A DNA stretch of 64,000 nucleotides from Duganella fentianensis (GCF_009857835.1 NZ_WWCL01000005.1:1-64000), one strand, 5' to 3'; counted from the first letter of the stretch, positions 23,411-32,453 are shown. Notes: generated by a model from the letters alone, not told the origin. Made by a program: numbers and translations.

Positions 23411-25603
23411 ATGGGCTTACGTCGTACGCTAGTTTCTCTGCTGTGTGCTGCGGCATGTGGCGATGTGCTGGCCGGCGCGCCGGCCACGCTGTCCGCAACA
23501 GCGCAGCGCGTGACCATTCTGCGCGATACCTGGGGCATCCCTCACGTGTACGGCAAGACGGATGCGGATGCCGTGTTCGGCCTGATGTATGCGCAGGCGG
23601 AAGACGATTTCAAGCGCGTCGAACGCAACTACATCAATGCCATGGGGCGGCTGGCCGAAGTGGAGGGCGAAGCCGAACTGTACCGCGACCTGCGCATGAA
23701 GCTGTTCATCACGCCGGAACAGCTGAAAGCCGAGTACCGCCGCAGCCCTGCATGGCTGCAGCAGCTGATGGTGGCATTTGCCGACGGCCTGAACTACTAT
23801 CTGGCCACCCATCCGGAAGTCAAGCCGGCCCTGATTACCCATTTCGAACCGTGGATGGCGCTCAGCTTCAGTGAAGGCAGCATAGGCGGCGATATCGAAA
23901 CGGTCGATCTCAAACAGCTGGAAGCACTGTACCGCGATGGCGCCCGGCTACCCGAGCCCACGTCCAAACCGGTGGCGCTGGCCGCCGTGTACCGGCCCGG
24001 CGAGCGCGAGCCGGGCGGCTCCAACGGTTTTGCCATTGCGCCCCAGCTCACCCGCAACGGCTATCCGCTGTTGCTGATCAATCCCCACACCTCGTTCTAT
24101 TTCCGCCCCGAAGTGCAGGTCAGCAGCGAGCAGGGCCTGCATGCCTACGGCGCCGTGACCTGGGGCCAGTTCTTCGTGTATCAGGGCTTTAACGACCGGC
24201 TGGGCTGGATGCATACTTCGGGCGGTGGCGATGCCATCGACGAGTATCTGGAAACCGTGCGCGAGCAGAACGGCAAGTTCTACTACCGCTATGGCCAGCA
24301 ATGGCGCGCTTTGAAGCCGGTCGATATCCGCCTGCCTTACAAGACGGCGCAAGGCATGGCCAGCAAGGTGGTGCGGGTGTACTACAGCCACCACGGCCCC
24401 ATCGTGCGGGCAGTGGATGGCAAATGGGTGGCGGTGCGCATGATGAACCAGCCTCGTCAGGCCCTGACCCAGTCGTACATCCGTACCAAGGCCCGCAACT
24501 ACCGCGAGTTCTACCGCGCCATGGAGTTGCGCAGCAATTCCTCCAACAATACCGTGTATGCCGATGTGGACGGGAATATCGCCTACTTCCACGGCAATTT
24601 CATACCGCGCCGCGATCCCCGTTTCGACTGGAAGCACCCCGTCGATGGCAGCAATCCGGCCACGGAATGGCAGGGGCTGCACAAGGTCAGCGAGACTATC
24701 CAGCTGTTCAATCCGCGCACGGGCTGGATCCAGAACACCAATAACTGGCCCTACACGGCAGCCGGTGCGGCCAGCCCCAGGGCCAGCGACTATCCGGCCT
24801 ATATGTCGCTGCAGGGTGAAAACGCGCGCGGCATCCACGCGCTGCGGGTGCTGCAGGATCAGCGTGATTTCACGCTCGATAGCCTGATTGCAGCGGCCTA
24901 TGACACGCTGCTGCCCGCCTTCGAGCCGCTGCTGCCGCAGCTGTTCGCCGCCTACGACGGACTGGCCGAGGACGCCCCGCAGAAAGCTGCGCTGGCGCCG
25001 CAGATTGCCGCGCTGCGTGGCTGGAACCTGCGTTATGCGCTCGATTCCGTGCCGACCTCGCTGGCCATCTTCTGGATGCAGGAGCTCAGCAACAGCTATG
25101 CTGCCACGGCGCGCACGCTGGAAATGCCGCTACTCGACTATGTGGAACAGCGCCTGACGCCAGCCCAGCGGCTGGCAGCGCTGGAGCAGGCCAGCGCCAG
25201 ACTGACGGCCGATTTCGGCCAGTGGCAGACGCCGTGGGGCGAGATCAACCGCTTCCAGCGCCTGTCCGACGATCTGGTGCAGCAGTTCGATGACAGCCAG
25301 CCCAGCCTGCCCGTGCCGTTTGCTTCGGCCAACTGGGGTTCGCTGGCCGCCTATGGCATGACCAGCAAGAGCAAGACGCGGCGCATCTATGGCGAACGTG
25401 GTAACAGTTTTGTGGCGGTAGTGGAGTTCGGGCCGCAGATCCGTGCCCGTAGTGTGCTGGCCGGTGGCCAGAGCGGCAATCCGGCCTCACCGCATTTCAA
25501 CGATCAGGCCGGCATGTATGCGCGTGGCGAGTTTAAAGAGATATGGATATCTCGAAAGGACGTCGAAGCGCATCTCGAGCGGCGCTATCATCCGGGCGAG
25601 TGA
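23411..25603 (+). CDS. Penicillin acylase family N-terminal-nucleophile hydrolase
   Basis: This 730-aa secreted precursor has a signal peptide (MGLRRTLVSLLCAAACGDVLAGA). The alpha chain starts VTILRDTWGIPHVYGKTDADAVFGLMYAQAEDD. Autocatalytic cleavage is expected before Ser204 in EPGGSNGFAIAP, making that serine the N-terminal nucleophile of the beta chain. Further conserved features are NPHTSFYFRPEV and SSNNTVYADVDGNIAYFHGN. The family cleaves amide bonds in beta-lactams, acyl-homoserine lactones, aculeacin-type lipopeptides and similar substrates; sequence alone does not identify the substrate. Length is normal. The last 71 bp overlap a convergent HNH gene. Confidence 0.92.
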   Translation: MGLRRTLVSLLCAAACGDVLAGAPATLSATAQRVTILRDTWGIPHVYGKTDADAVFGLMYAQAEDDFKRVERNYINAMGRLAEVEGEAELYRDLRMKLFITPEQLKAEYRRSPAWLQQLMVAFADGLNYYLATHPEVKPALITHFEPWMALSFSEGSIGGDIETVDLKQLEALYRDGARLPEPTSKPVALAAVYRPGEREPGGSNGFAIAPQLTRNGYPLLLINPHTSFYFRPEVQVSSEQGLHAYGAVTWGQFFVYQGFNDRLGWMHTSGGGDAIDEYLETVREQNGKFYYRYGQQWRALKPVDIRLPYKTAQGMASKVVRVYYSHHGPIVRAVDGKWVAVRMMNQPRQALTQSYIRTKARNYREFYRAMELRSNSSNNTVYADVDGNIAYFHGNFIPRRDPRFDWKHPVDGSNPATEWQGLHKVSETIQLFNPRTGWIQNTNNWPYTAAGAASPRASDYPAYMSLQGENARGIHALRVLQDQRDFTLDSLIAAAYDTLLPAFEPLLPQLFAAYDGLAEDAPQKAALAPQIAALRGWNLRYALDSVPTSLAIFWMQELSNSYAATARTLEMPLLDYVEQRLTPAQRLAALEQASARLTADFGQWQTPWGEINRFQRLSDDLVQQFDDSQPSLPVPFASANWGSLAAYGMTSKSKTRRIYGERGNSFVAVVEFGPQIRARSVLAGGQSGNPASPHFNDQAGMYARGEFKEIWISRKDVEAHLERRYHPGE

Positions 25604-25973
25604 CTTCCTCGGCGGCCAGTTCCGCCACGGGGGCCTTGATCCAGACCAGATTGCTCACCTTGTTGTTGCGCGGATTGCCGTCACGGTGGCGCACATGGCT
25701 GTGGCCGGCAGGGTTGGGCAGATGGGCTTCGGCCACCAGATGATGGACCAGGAATTCGCCCGTGCGCTTGCCGTTGCGTAGCTTGACCTGCAAGCCATGC
25801 GGCGTGACTTTTGGGCGTACCGCATGGATTTTGCGGCGGCCAGCGGCCAGCACGCGGCCATCTTTGGACACTTTGTAGAAATCGCTGCCTTGCACGGGCT
25901 TGGCCGCAGCCACGCCTATCGAATAAACCGTTGCAATGGCCAGTACGCCGATCAGAATAATAAGCAGTTCCAT
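25533..25973 (-). CDS. Membrane-anchored HNH-type nuclease-like protein
   Basis: The 146-aa protein begins with a membrane helix (MELLIILIGVLAIATVYSIGV). A NUMOD4-like segment follows (SDFYKVSKDGRVLAAGRRKI) and then an HNH_3-type region: VHHLVAEAHLPNP, then VRHRDGNPRNNKVSNLVWI. The paired histidines, the DGN and the NN residues match the phage/homing HNH pattern. An N-terminal anchor is unusual for this class. It could act outside the cell on incoming DNA, or be a former mobile gene fixed to the membrane. It overlaps the acylase gene end by 71 bp on the opposite strand. Confidence 0.75.
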   Translation of the reverse strand: MELLIILIGVLAIATVYSIGVAAAKPVQGSDFYKVSKDGRVLAAGRRKIHAVRPKVTPHGLQVKLRNGKRTGEFLVHHLVAEAHLPNPAGHSHVRHRDGNPRNNKVSNLVWIKAPVAELAAEEVTRPDDSAARDALRRPFEISISL

Positions 25974-26114
25974 GGTGTGAGAGCCAGAGTAAAAGTCCAG
26001 TAAAAAGTGGGTCTGTGAGTGCCGGGAGATCCGTACGGAATTCCCGATAGCGAGATGTTAACACCGGTGCGGCTGGCCGGGTAAGGGGAATAAGCGGCCT
26101 AACTGCCCCTATAT

Positions 26115-26145
26115 TTGCGCTTGACGGCGGGGCGCAGTTTATAAT
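26115..26145 (+). promoter_or_regulatory. Candidate promoter of tdk
   Basis: A perfect TATAAT lies at 26140-26145, about 60 bp before the tdk start. TTGACG at 26121-26126 is only 13 bp away and TTGCGC at 26115-26120 is 19 bp away, so spacing is not standard on either choice. Confidence 0.4.
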
Positions 26146-26203
26146 CCGTGCAGACCGATAGCGCACGGCATAGGCGCACTAACCCGAACGACAGAAGGCT
26201 GCA

Positions 26204-26764
26204 GTGGCAAAACTCTATTTCCGCTACTCTGCGATGAACGCAGGTAAATCCACCGCCATGCTACAGGTGGCACACAATTACGAAGAACAGGGCCAGACCG
26301 TGCGTCTGTTCACGGCCGCCATCGACAACCGCTACGGCGTAGGCTACGTGACTTCGCGCCTGGGCCCGCAGCGCGAGACGGAAGTGTTCGACGCCGACAC
26401 CAATTTCCTCGAGCGCATAGACCAGAAGATCGCCTGTCTGCTGATCGACGAAGCCCAGTTCCTTAGTACGGCGCAAGTACAGCAGCTGCACCAGCTGGCG
26501 CAGGTGCGCGGCATTCCCGTAATTACCTACGGCCTGCGCACGGATTTTCGTGGCGAACCTTTCCCCGGCTCGGCCTATCTGCTGGCGCTGGCCGACGATA
26601 TCGAAGAACTCAAGAACATCTGCACCTGCGGCAAGAAGGCCACCATGAATATCCGCGTAGACGAGCAGGGCAAGCGCATCAAGGACGGCGAGCAGATCAG
26701 CATCGGCGGCAATGAGAGCTACCGTCAGGCCTGTGGCCGCTGCTTTTATTCCGAACTGGGCTAG
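26204..26764 (+). CDS. tdk: Thymidine kinase
   Basis: This 186-aa enzyme phosphorylates thymidine in nucleotide salvage. The P-loop is SAMNAGKST at residues 9-17. The catalytic glutamate is in CLLIDEAQFLS and the substrate segment is YGLRTDFRGEPFPGS. Zinc is held by CTCG and the C-terminal CGRC. The start is a GTG at 26204 with AGAAGG upstream. Length and motif order match type II thymidine kinases of Escherichia coli type. Confidence 0.97.
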   Translation: MAKLYFRYSAMNAGKSTAMLQVAHNYEEQGQTVRLFTAAIDNRYGVGYVTSRLGPQRETEVFDADTNFLERIDQKIACLLIDEAQFLSTAQVQQLHQLAQVRGIPVITYGLRTDFRGEPFPGSAYLLALADDIEELKNICTCGKKATMNIRVDEQGKRIKDGEQISIGGNESYRQACGRCFYSELG

Positions 26765-26832
26765 CGCCTGCGCGGGCGCTGCTGCGCGCCTTGCCGGCCT
26801 GACAGCCTGCCTTGCTGGCGGCCTAGCCGCCT

Positions 26833-27369
26833 ATGCCCATGCCTGCCTCCATGCCTGATCTGAGCGCATTATCACAGGCCGATCTGGCTTCGGCCGTGCT
26901 GGTACTGGGCTGGCTGGCCCTGCTGCGCTGGCTGCGTCACAGCATGTATCTGCTGGCGCTGCTGAGTTTCTGTGCCACCGTACTGCACGAAGCCTGCCAC
27001 TGGCTGGTGGGCCTGCTGCTGCATGCGCGTCCCGTTGCGTTGGCGCTGTGGCCGCGCCGGCAGGGACAGCGCTGGATTATGGGGGCGGTCAGCTTTCGCA
27101 ACCTGCATCTGGGCAACGCTGCATTTGTGGCGCTGGCGCCACTGGCGCTGTTTCCGCTGGGCTGGCTGCTGGCGCGCCACTGGCTGCTGCCGGCATATGC
27201 TGCCGGCCACTACGCCAGCTGGAGTGTGGCCGGCTATGTAGTGGCCTGCTGCCTGTATGGCGGCCTGCCGTCGGCGGTGGATGTGCGTGCCGGTGCTCTG
27301 TCCGCTGCGCTGTATGCGCTGGCGGGCGTGGGCCTGTGGCGTCTGGCCCTGTATGCGGGTCTGCTCTAG
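26833..27369 (+). CDS. Polytopic membrane protein with HExxH motif
   Basis: The 178-aa protein has about four to five hydrophobic segments: residues 17-33, 36-50, 54-66, 90-110 and 130-178. A zinc-metalloprotease-like HEACH motif sits inside the second or third (CATVLHEACHWLVGLLLHARP). This layout, a short helix-embedded HExxH followed by a beta-hairpin-like loop (ALWPRRQGQRWIMGAVSF), resembles M50-type site-2 proteases. The distal NPDG aspartate motif is not evident; AVDVRAG could supply an acidic ligand. Function is unknown. ATG choice is uncertain because several methionines occur at the start. Confidence 0.55.
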   Translation: MPMPASMPDLSALSQADLASAVLVLGWLALLRWLRHSMYLLALLSFCATVLHEACHWLVGLLLHARPVALALWPRRQGQRWIMGAVSFRNLHLGNAAFVALAPLALFPLGWLLARHWLLPAYAAGHYASWSVAGYVVACCLYGGLPSAVDVRAGALSAALYALAGVGLWRLALYAGLL

Positions 27370-27448
27370 CGGATAGACTATTTGCCAGCGTCGTTTGCGC
27401 GCCACTGCTGATGCGGTTGAGCAGGCTTTATCAGTTATTATTGCTTGC

Positions 27449-28357
27449 ATGGAGATACCAGCCCAATTCTGCAGGATGGTGTTGCTGCTGGCGAGTGCGC
27501 TGGCCAGCAGCGCCGCGCTAGCTCAGGCAGCTGCCTCTGGCCAGCCTGGTGTGATCTGGCTGAGCTCGTATTTTCCGCCCGTGAATGTGCCCGTCGAGGG
27601 CAAGCCCGGCGATGGCATTGCCGACCGGATTACCGAATATGTGGTGGCGCACTGGCCGGAGGCCAGGCACCAGTTTGTGCGTGCCAATCCCACCCGCATC
27701 TGGCATATGCTGGGGCAGGACGCCAGCATGTGCGATACGGCAGCCCTGCGCACGCCGGAGCGGGAAAAACTGGCGTATTTCCGCGCTGTGTTTTTCTCCC
27801 CGCCGCCGCAGCTGATCATCCGTCCCGAAGCGCTGGAGCATGTGCGCCTGAATGAACTGGGGCAGGTCGATCCTGCCGAGCTGATGAACAATCCCGAGCT
27901 GCGCGGGGTGATCATCAAGCAGCGGGCCTATGGTCCCGCTGTCGATCAGGTGCTCAGGCAGCCCGGTGTACATCTGAATGTGGAGCAGCTGGCCAGCCCG
28001 AATTATGGCGCCGGCACCTTGAAAATGCTTTTGCTTGGGCGGGCCGATTACCTGATCGAATACGACATCACGCTGGCCTATGCCATCACCCAGGATGCGG
28101 CGCTGGCCCGGCTGAAAGTGCTGCCGCTCAAGGGCGCAGAGAACTTTGTCGTGACGGGCTTCGCCTGTCCCCGTACGCCATGGGGACTGGCGACCATACG
28201 CCGCATCGACGCCATCCTGTCCACGCCGGAAGCGGCGGCCCTGATCGTGCGCACCGAACTGGGGGCGCTGACGCCTGCCAGCGTGGCCCGCTACGGCGCC
28301 CAGATCCGCGAATCCGTGCGCCGCGCCAGCGTGGCCGATGCCGAGCGTTTCCGCTAG
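27449..28357 (+). CDS. Periplasmic solute-binding-like protein (TIGR02285 type)
   Basis: This 302-aa protein has a signal peptide (MVLLLASALASSAALAQAA near residues 10-28). A type II periplasmic-binding fold follows: VIWLSSYFPPVNV, GIADRITEYVVAHWPEARHQFVRANPTRIWHML, and a distal GRADYLIEYDITLAYA. It resembles the TIGR02285 group of hypothetical binding proteins related to amino-acid-binding proteins. No transporter genes are adjacent, so it may be a sensor or an orphan receptor. The start is the ATG at 27449. Confidence 0.75.
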   Translation: MEIPAQFCRMVLLLASALASSAALAQAAASGQPGVIWLSSYFPPVNVPVEGKPGDGIADRITEYVVAHWPEARHQFVRANPTRIWHMLGQDASMCDTAALRTPEREKLAYFRAVFFSPPPQLIIRPEALEHVRLNELGQVDPAELMNNPELRGVIIKQRAYGPAVDQVLRQPGVHLNVEQLASPNYGAGTLKMLLLGRADYLIEYDITLAYAITQDAALARLKVLPLKGAENFVVTGFACPRTPWGLATIRRIDAILSTPEAAALIVRTELGALTPASVARYGAQIRESVRRASVADAERFR

Positions 28358-28362
28358 CCGGC

Positions 28363-28797
28363 CTAGTGCTGGTGGCCGCCCGCCAGTGGGCGCACCACAG
28401 CTTCCACCGTGACCTTGCTGCGCACATGCTTGGCATCTTCGATTTCCAGCGTCAGCGGCACTTTGTCGCCATCGGCCAGCGGCTGCTGCAGCTGCATCAG
28501 CATCAGGTGGTAGCCGCCAGGCATCAGTTTGACGGGCTTGCTCGCAGGCAGGGGCAGACTGTCGAGCTGGCGCATGCGCATCACATCGTTGGCCATGCTC
28601 ATTTCATGCACTTCCACCGTGCCGGCCACGGGCGAGCTGGCCGCTACCAGCCGGCTATCCTGGGCGGCGTTGAGCGTCATGAAAGCGCCTGTGGCTTTCT
28701 GCTGGGCGACGGTGCCGCGCACCCACGCTTCGCTGACAGTGACCTGGGCCATGGCGGGCAGGGCGGCGAGTAAAAACAGGTTGAGCAGACGTTTCAT
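28363..28797 (-). CDS. PCu(A)C copper chaperone
   Basis: The 144-aa periplasmic protein has a signal peptide (MKRLLNLFLLAALPAMA). The copper-binding pattern comprises His and Met residues in VEVHEMSMANDVMRMRQL and LMPGGYHLMLM, the H(M)x10-Mx21-HxM motif of PCu(A)C proteins, plus a GGHQH tail. It delivers Cu(I) to the CuA or CuB centres of cytochrome oxidase. Its ATG overlaps the SCO stop codon (ATGA), showing tight coupling. Confidence 0.93.
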   Translation of the reverse strand: MKRLLNLFLLAALPAMAQVTVSEAWVRGTVAQQKATGAFMTLNAAQDSRLVAASSPVAGTVEVHEMSMANDVMRMRQLDSLPLPASKPVKLMPGGYHLMLMQLQQPLADGDKVPLTLEIEDAKHVRSKVTVEAVVRPLAGGHQH

Positions 28798-29435
28798 TGG
28801 AAGAGTCCTTTCAGAAAATTGCTGGGGGATTTGGTTTGCAGCAGCGTGCGCAGATCGGCGGCGCACTGTTCGGCCGTCTGTTCGTGGCGCAGCGCCAGAC
28901 GGATGGCGCCCTGTTCATCGAACACATAGGTGATGGCCGTGTGGTCCATGGTGTAGGAACTGCCGCTGGGGACTTTGCTGTAATAGATCTTGAAATCGCT
29001 GGCCGTACGGGCGGTCTGGGCCTTGTCGCCGCGCACAGCGATAAAGCCGGGATCGAAGGCGCGCATATAGGCGTCCAGCAGGGGCGCCGTGTCGCGCTCG
29101 GGATCGACGGTGGCAAACAGCACTTGCAGGCGCTGGCCATCGGCACCCAGCAGGCGTTTGATTTCCACCGCCCGCGACAGGGCGGTGGGGCAGACGTCGG
29201 GGCACTGGGTAAAGCCGAAGAACAGCAGCACCAGCTTGCCGCGGAAATCCTTGACCGAGGCGGGTTTGCCGTTGGTGTAGGACAGGTGCAGGTCCGGCCC
29301 TATGCTGCTGCCGGTGATGTCGATGCCGCTGAGCTTGGGCGCAGCGGCGCTGGCCGGCGTCATGGCCAGCATGGTCGTGGTGAAAAGGGCTGCGCTGGCC
29401 GCGGCCAGAGCAGTGATAACAGTACGGCGTTGCAT
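28794..29435 (-). CDS. SCO1/SenC-family copper chaperone
   Basis: This 213-aa protein has an N-terminal signal or anchor (about residues 8-30) and a thioredoxin-like fold. The copper-binding motif is FTQCPDVCPTAL; the distal histidine lies in YTMDHTAITYVF. It delivers copper to the CuA site of cytochrome c oxidase and has disulfide-reductase activity. It lies between DUF2946 and PCu(A)C genes in a copper-handling operon. Confidence 0.95.
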   Translation of the reverse strand: MQRRTVITALAAASAALFTTTMLAMTPASAAAPKLSGIDITGSSIGPDLHLSYTNGKPASVKDFRGKLVLLFFGFTQCPDVCPTALSRAVEIKRLLGADGQRLQVLFATVDPERDTAPLLDAYMRAFDPGFIAVRGDKAQTARTASDFKIYYSKVPSGSSYTMDHTAITYVFDEQGAIRLALRHEQTAEQCAADLRTLLQTKSPSNFLKGLFQ

Positions 29436-29496
29436 AAATATCCCGTAAAAACGTAAGAAATGCGGGCTGCGCTGGGCAGCCGCTACTTGACGGACT

Positions 29497-29856
29497 TCAG
29501 GACAGGGCAGGCGGGGCGCGCGGCTGGGCCGGATGCCAGTGGGTGCGGCAGGCTGTTGCGGCGGGCGCTACGCCGGCATACAGGGCCGCGCCTGCCGGCA
29601 GGGCGGGCAGGCCAGCCGGTGCAGCTGGCGGAGCGTAGGTATCGGCGCCGCTGCTGCAGAACAAACAATGTTTCAGGCTGTGAGCGGCGGCGGGTGTCTT
29701 GTCGGGGGCGGGGCTGCTGCGGCAGACGTCGGCTGCCCAAGGGGTGCCGGCTGTGCTGCGGGCCGCGCTGGCCCATGCGGGCGCGAGCAATTGCAGCACG
29801 ATCGCCAGACAGACGATCAGGCCAGTTGCTTGACTACGCTTCAGAAATGCACCCAT
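29497..29856 (-). CDS. DUF2946-family protein, leader of the copper operon
   Basis: The 119-aa product has an N-terminal signal or membrane segment (ATGLIVCLAIVLQLLAPAWASA) and the HCLFCSS motif typical of DUF2946. The motif is a candidate metal or redox site. It lies 61 bp upstream of the SCO gene on the same strand, consistent with a role in periplasmic copper handling. The start is taken as 29856. A consensus promoter places the transcription start at or within a base of this ATG, so the message may be leaderless. A longer frame to 29985 would begin upstream of the promoter and is rejected. Confidence 0.78.
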   Translation of the reverse strand: MGAFLKRSQATGLIVCLAIVLQLLAPAWASAARSTAGTPWAADVCRSSPAPDKTPAAAHSLKHCLFCSSGADTYAPPAAPAGLPALPAGAALYAGVAPAATACRTHWHPAQPRAPPALS

Positions 29857-29862
29857 GGGCCG

Positions 29863-29891
29863 ATTATAGGCTGTTCTGTGTTTCTTTTCAG
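29863..29891 (-). promoter_or_regulatory. Sigma-70-type promoter of the copper operon
   Basis: On the minus strand CTGAAA (29891-29886) and a perfect TATAAT (29868-29863) are separated by 17 bp. Seven bases beyond the -10 box is the A of the DUF2946 start codon. Confidence 0.6.
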
Positions 29892-30027
29892 CTAGCTTTA
29901 AGCTGGTACGGGGACACTGCAATCTAGCAGAGCCGAGCTGCCACCTATCCTGTAGAATGGAATAGCAGTTATCCGCACTGCGCATAACCGATTAATGAGA
30001 TTGCAAATTTAGTTCCGGAGTAAGCCG

Positions 30028-32286
30028 ATGAAGAAGCAAATGCTGTTGGTCGCCATGCTGGCGGCGCTGTCCGTGCAAGTTGGCGCTGCCGTGCCGGAGA
30101 AAGCCGCGGCCGATACCGTGATCAAGCCACAGCCGGGCCAGACCCAGGCTGCCCTGTGGGCCTCGCGCGTACTGGGCAAACTGCACTACAAGCCCATGCC
30201 GCTGGACGACGCCATGTCGGAAAAAATCTTCGACCGCTACTTCAAGTCGCTCGATTCGGAAAAGCTGTTCTTCACCCAGGCCGATATCGACCAGTACACC
30301 ATCGTGCGTACCCGTCTGGACGATGCGATTCTGGGCGAAAACCTCAGTGTGCCGTTTGGTATCTATAACCTCTACCAGCAGCGTTTTGCGGAGCGCATCA
30401 GCTATGCGCGTGAGCTGCTGAAGACTAAATTTGATTTCGCTACCGACGAGAGCTACCAGTACGACCGCGAAAAGGCCGACTGGGTGAAGAGCGATGCCGA
30501 AATCAGGGACCTGTGGCGCAAGCGCGTCAAGAACGACTGGTTGCGCCTGAAGCTGGCCGGCAAGGATGATAAAAGCATCCGTGACACGCTGGATAAGCGT
30601 TACGAGAGCTATATCAGCCGTTCGCGCAAGCTGACCAATGAAGACGTGTTCCAGATCTTCATGAATGCCTACGCCATGTCGATCGAACCGCATACCAATT
30701 ATCTGGGCCCGCGCGCTTCCGAGAACTTCGATATTGCCATGCGGCTGTCGCTGGAAGGCATAGGCTGCGTGCTGCAGACGCGCGAGGAGTACACGGTGGT
30801 GCGCGAAGTCGTGCCCGGCAGCCCGGCTGGCCTGTCCGGCAAGATCAAGGTGGGCGACCGCATCTTCGGCGTGGCCAAGGATGACAAGAGCCCCATGACG
30901 GAAGTGCTGGGCTGGCGCATCGATGATGTGGTGGCACTGATCCGCGGCCCGAAAGATTCCACCGTCCGGCTCGACATTCTGCCGGCCGATGCCGGCGTGG
31001 ATGGCAAGCACACCACGGTGACGCTGGTGCGCAAGAAAATCAGCATGGAAGAACAGTCGGCCAAGAAATCCATCTATGAAGTGAAAGATGGTGCCGTCAA
31101 GCGCCGCGTCGGCGTGATTTCGCTGCCCACCTTCTATCTGGACTTCGAAGCGCGCCGCCGCAATGATCCCGACTACAAGAGCGCCACGCGCGATGTGGCC
31201 CGTCTGCTGGTCGAGCTGAAGAAAGAGAAGGTCGACAATGTGCTGATCGACCTGCGCAACAACGGCGGCGGCTCGCTCAGCGAAGCCGTCGAGCTGACCG
31301 GCCTGTTCATCGACAAGGGCCCCGTGGTGCAGCAGCGCAATGCCGACAACAAGGTGGAAGTGGAAAGCGACACCAACGCCGGCATGGCCTGGGATGGTCC
31401 GATGGGGGTGCTGATCAACCGTGGCTCGGCCTCGGCTTCGGAAATTTTTGCAGCAGCGATCCAGGATTATGGTCGCGGCGTGATTATCGGCGAGCCCAGC
31501 TTCGGCAAAGGCACGGTACAGACCATCTTCCCGCTGGACCGCTTCGCGCCCAACGATAAAGTCCATTATGGCGAGCTCAAGCTGACTGTGGCCCAGTTCT
31601 TCCGTATCAATGGCGGCACCACCCAGTTGCGCGGTGTGACGCCCGATATCAAACTGCCGACCATGGGTGATTCCGACACTTTCGGTGAATCGAGCTATGA
31701 CAACGCGCTGCCGTGGGTGGCCATCAAGCCGGCCGTGTATATTCCCGTGGGCGACCTGAAGGAAATGCTGCCTATTCTGGACAAGAAGCATGAAAGCCGC
31801 GTGGCCAAGGACAAGGACTTCCAGTATTTGTCGGAAGATATCGCGCTGGTGAAAAAGCAGCGCAAGGACAACCTGATTTCGCTCAATGAAGCGGTGCGCC
31901 GCAAAGAACGCGAAACCCAGGATGCGCGCGCCAAGCTGCGTGAAGCCCGATTGCTGTCGCCGGTGCCCGGCGCCGACGATCCTATCCTGATTCCGGATGC
32001 CAAAGAGCTGGCCAAGCAGGCCGCTGCCGCCAAAGCCGGCAACGGCAAGACGGCGGCAGCGCCGAAAGTGGCGGCTGTCAAAGGTGCTTTGCGTACGGAT
32101 GACGGCCTGCAGGGCGATGAGCGTACGCTGGCGGCCGAACTGGACGCGGAAAAAGCCGCCAAAGCTGCCAAGGATGTGCTGCTCAATGAAGCCGTGCACA
32201 TCCTCGCGGACGAAGTCAGCCTGCTGAAGACGGATACGCGCATGGCGTCGCGCGTACTGCCTTACGCCGTGGATAGCGTCAAATAG
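30028..32286 (+). CDS. prc: Carboxy-terminal processing protease Prc (Tsp)
   Basis: This 752-aa periplasmic protease degrades proteins with nonpolar C-termini and processes cell-envelope proteins such as peptidoglycan hydrolases. It has a signal peptide (MKKQMLLVAMLAALSVQVGAA) and the Prc N-terminal helical domain. A PDZ domain lies at about residues 240-330 (REVVPGSPAGLSGKIKVGDRIFGV). The S41 catalytic dyad is Ser469 in NRGSASASEIFAAAIQDYG and Lys494 in PSFGKGTVQ; their 25-residue spacing matches E. coli Prc. The C-terminal 60 residues are Ala/Lys-rich. The ATG at 30028 follows TCCGGAG. Confidence 0.97.
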   Translation: MKKQMLLVAMLAALSVQVGAAVPEKAAADTVIKPQPGQTQAALWASRVLGKLHYKPMPLDDAMSEKIFDRYFKSLDSEKLFFTQADIDQYTIVRTRLDDAILGENLSVPFGIYNLYQQRFAERISYARELLKTKFDFATDESYQYDREKADWVKSDAEIRDLWRKRVKNDWLRLKLAGKDDKSIRDTLDKRYESYISRSRKLTNEDVFQIFMNAYAMSIEPHTNYLGPRASENFDIAMRLSLEGIGCVLQTREEYTVVREVVPGSPAGLSGKIKVGDRIFGVAKDDKSPMTEVLGWRIDDVVALIRGPKDSTVRLDILPADAGVDGKHTTVTLVRKKISMEEQSAKKSIYEVKDGAVKRRVGVISLPTFYLDFEARRRNDPDYKSATRDVARLLVELKKEKVDNVLIDLRNNGGGSLSEAVELTGLFIDKGPVVQQRNADNKVEVESDTNAGMAWDGPMGVLINRGSASASEIFAAAIQDYGRGVIIGEPSFGKGTVQTIFPLDRFAPNDKVHYGELKLTVAQFFRINGGTTQLRGVTPDIKLPTMGDSDTFGESSYDNALPWVAIKPAVYIPVGDLKEMLPILDKKHESRVAKDKDFQYLSEDIALVKKQRKDNLISLNEAVRRKERETQDARAKLREARLLSPVPGADDPILIPDAKELAKQAAAAKAGNGKTAAAPKVAAVKGALRTDDGLQGDERTLAAELDAEKAAKAAKDVLLNEAVHILADEVSLLKTDTRMASRVLPYAVDSVK

Positions 32287-32453
32287 GCAAAAGCGTAACT
32301 TGATGCCAAGAAATCTGCCGTGCAAGAAGGCGGCAGATCAGCAGATATTCACCAAATATATTTCAGGCATTATGAATAAAAATTGGAAATATATTCTGCT
32401 CTAGAGCATCATTCACCTGTCTCCTCTATTCTCCTCCAAGGAAATAGATTCAG

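Noticed and set aside
29992..32325. 777-codon minus-strand frame covering prc
   Set aside because: It is the antisense of a clear Prc protease gene; such frames are common opposite high-GC genes.
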